Below are positions 6,200 through 6,234 of a DNA stretch of 6,234 bases, in pieces. A program made the translations under genes and the position numbers. Position 1 is the first letter of the stretch; each line of letters starts with the position of its first letter. Location: positions 1-6,234 of the forward strand of contig CABQMC010000092.1 of assembly GCA_902465115.1 (NCBI GenBank). The letters are read 5' to 3'. The notes below the pieces were generated by a model that did not search any database, was not told the origin of the DNA, and worked only from the letters and a program-made list of their open reading frames with translations. The DNA comes from an uncultured Collinsella sp. (lineage in GTDB: Bacteria > Actinomycetota > Coriobacteriia > Coriobacteriales > Coriobacteriaceae).

Positions 6200-6234
6200 T
6201 TAGGAGACTCTGAAGTTGAGTGTCTCAACTTCCT
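6200..6234 (-). CDS. Possible C-terminus of a minus-strand gene entering from the right edge
   Basis: Reading the minus strand from base 6232 gives ten codons (EVETLNFRVS) and a TAA at 6202-6200, 2 nt before the 17-bp hairpin. A stop codon followed directly by a strong hairpin is what the end of a gene looks like, and it would explain why the hairpin is there. Ten codons are too few to prove coding, and the same bases hold an inverted repeat. Confidence 0.3.
   Translation of the reverse strand, partial: EVETLNFRVS
6212..6232. repeat. 9-bp perfect inverted repeat at the right edge
   Basis: GAAGTTGAG (6212-6220) pairs with CTCAACTTC (6224-6232) around TGT. It could be an RNA hairpin or a dyad operator. 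Alternatively GAGAC (6204-6208) can pair with GTCTC (6222-6226), which would exclude this hairpin. The AT-richer make-up differs from the adjoining GC-rich stem. Confidence 0.55.

Noticed and set aside
6198..6234. Possible tRNA or other structured RNA end
   Set aside because: No T-loop consensus or cloverleaf pairing is present; the pairing seen is explained by simple inverted repeats.

Overview
The window looks like chromosomal DNA of a GC-rich gut actinobacterium, most likely class Coriobacteriia and close to Collinsella. This rests on the strong GC bias at third codon positions, the protein family content and the resemblance of the protein sequences to what I remember from that group. No search was run, so the taxon is an inference. 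No rRNA, tRNA, CRISPR array, transposase or phage gene is visible.

Left part, plus strand (1-1984): the 3' part of a gene for an SPFH/stomatin-like protein with a Pro-Ala linker and two C-terminal zinc ribbons (COG4260 type). A GC-rich hairpin follows, and then a complete gene for a two-module lipoprotein with a strong ribosome binding site. Both proteins plausibly act at or near the membrane, but nothing here proves a shared function.

Centre (1985-2094): a convergent intergenic region with two inverted repeats. One has a 15-bp stem and probably terminates the plus-strand unit.

Right part, minus strand (6007 down to 2095): a tight three-gene signalling operon. In order of transcription it encodes (i) a membrane protein with a 7TM histidine-kinase-type sensor domain and a cytoplasmic kinase-like region lacking recognisable catalytic motifs, (ii) a multi-pass membrane histidine kinase with intact H, N and G boxes, and (iii) a NarL/LuxR-type response regulator. 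The junctions are a 2-nt gap and a 4-nt ATGA overlap, which suggests translational coupling and balanced expression. The simplest model is that the 7TM protein senses a signal, the second protein supplies phosphoryl transfer, and the regulator controls unknown promoters.

Right edge (6008-6234): a leader or promoter region, a perfect 17-bp hairpin, and possibly the last ten codons of another minus-strand gene entering from the right. The three-gene cassette with a catalytically degenerate 7TM member is the most interesting item. I believe related triads exist in other gut bacteria, so it is probably under-characterised rather than wholly new.
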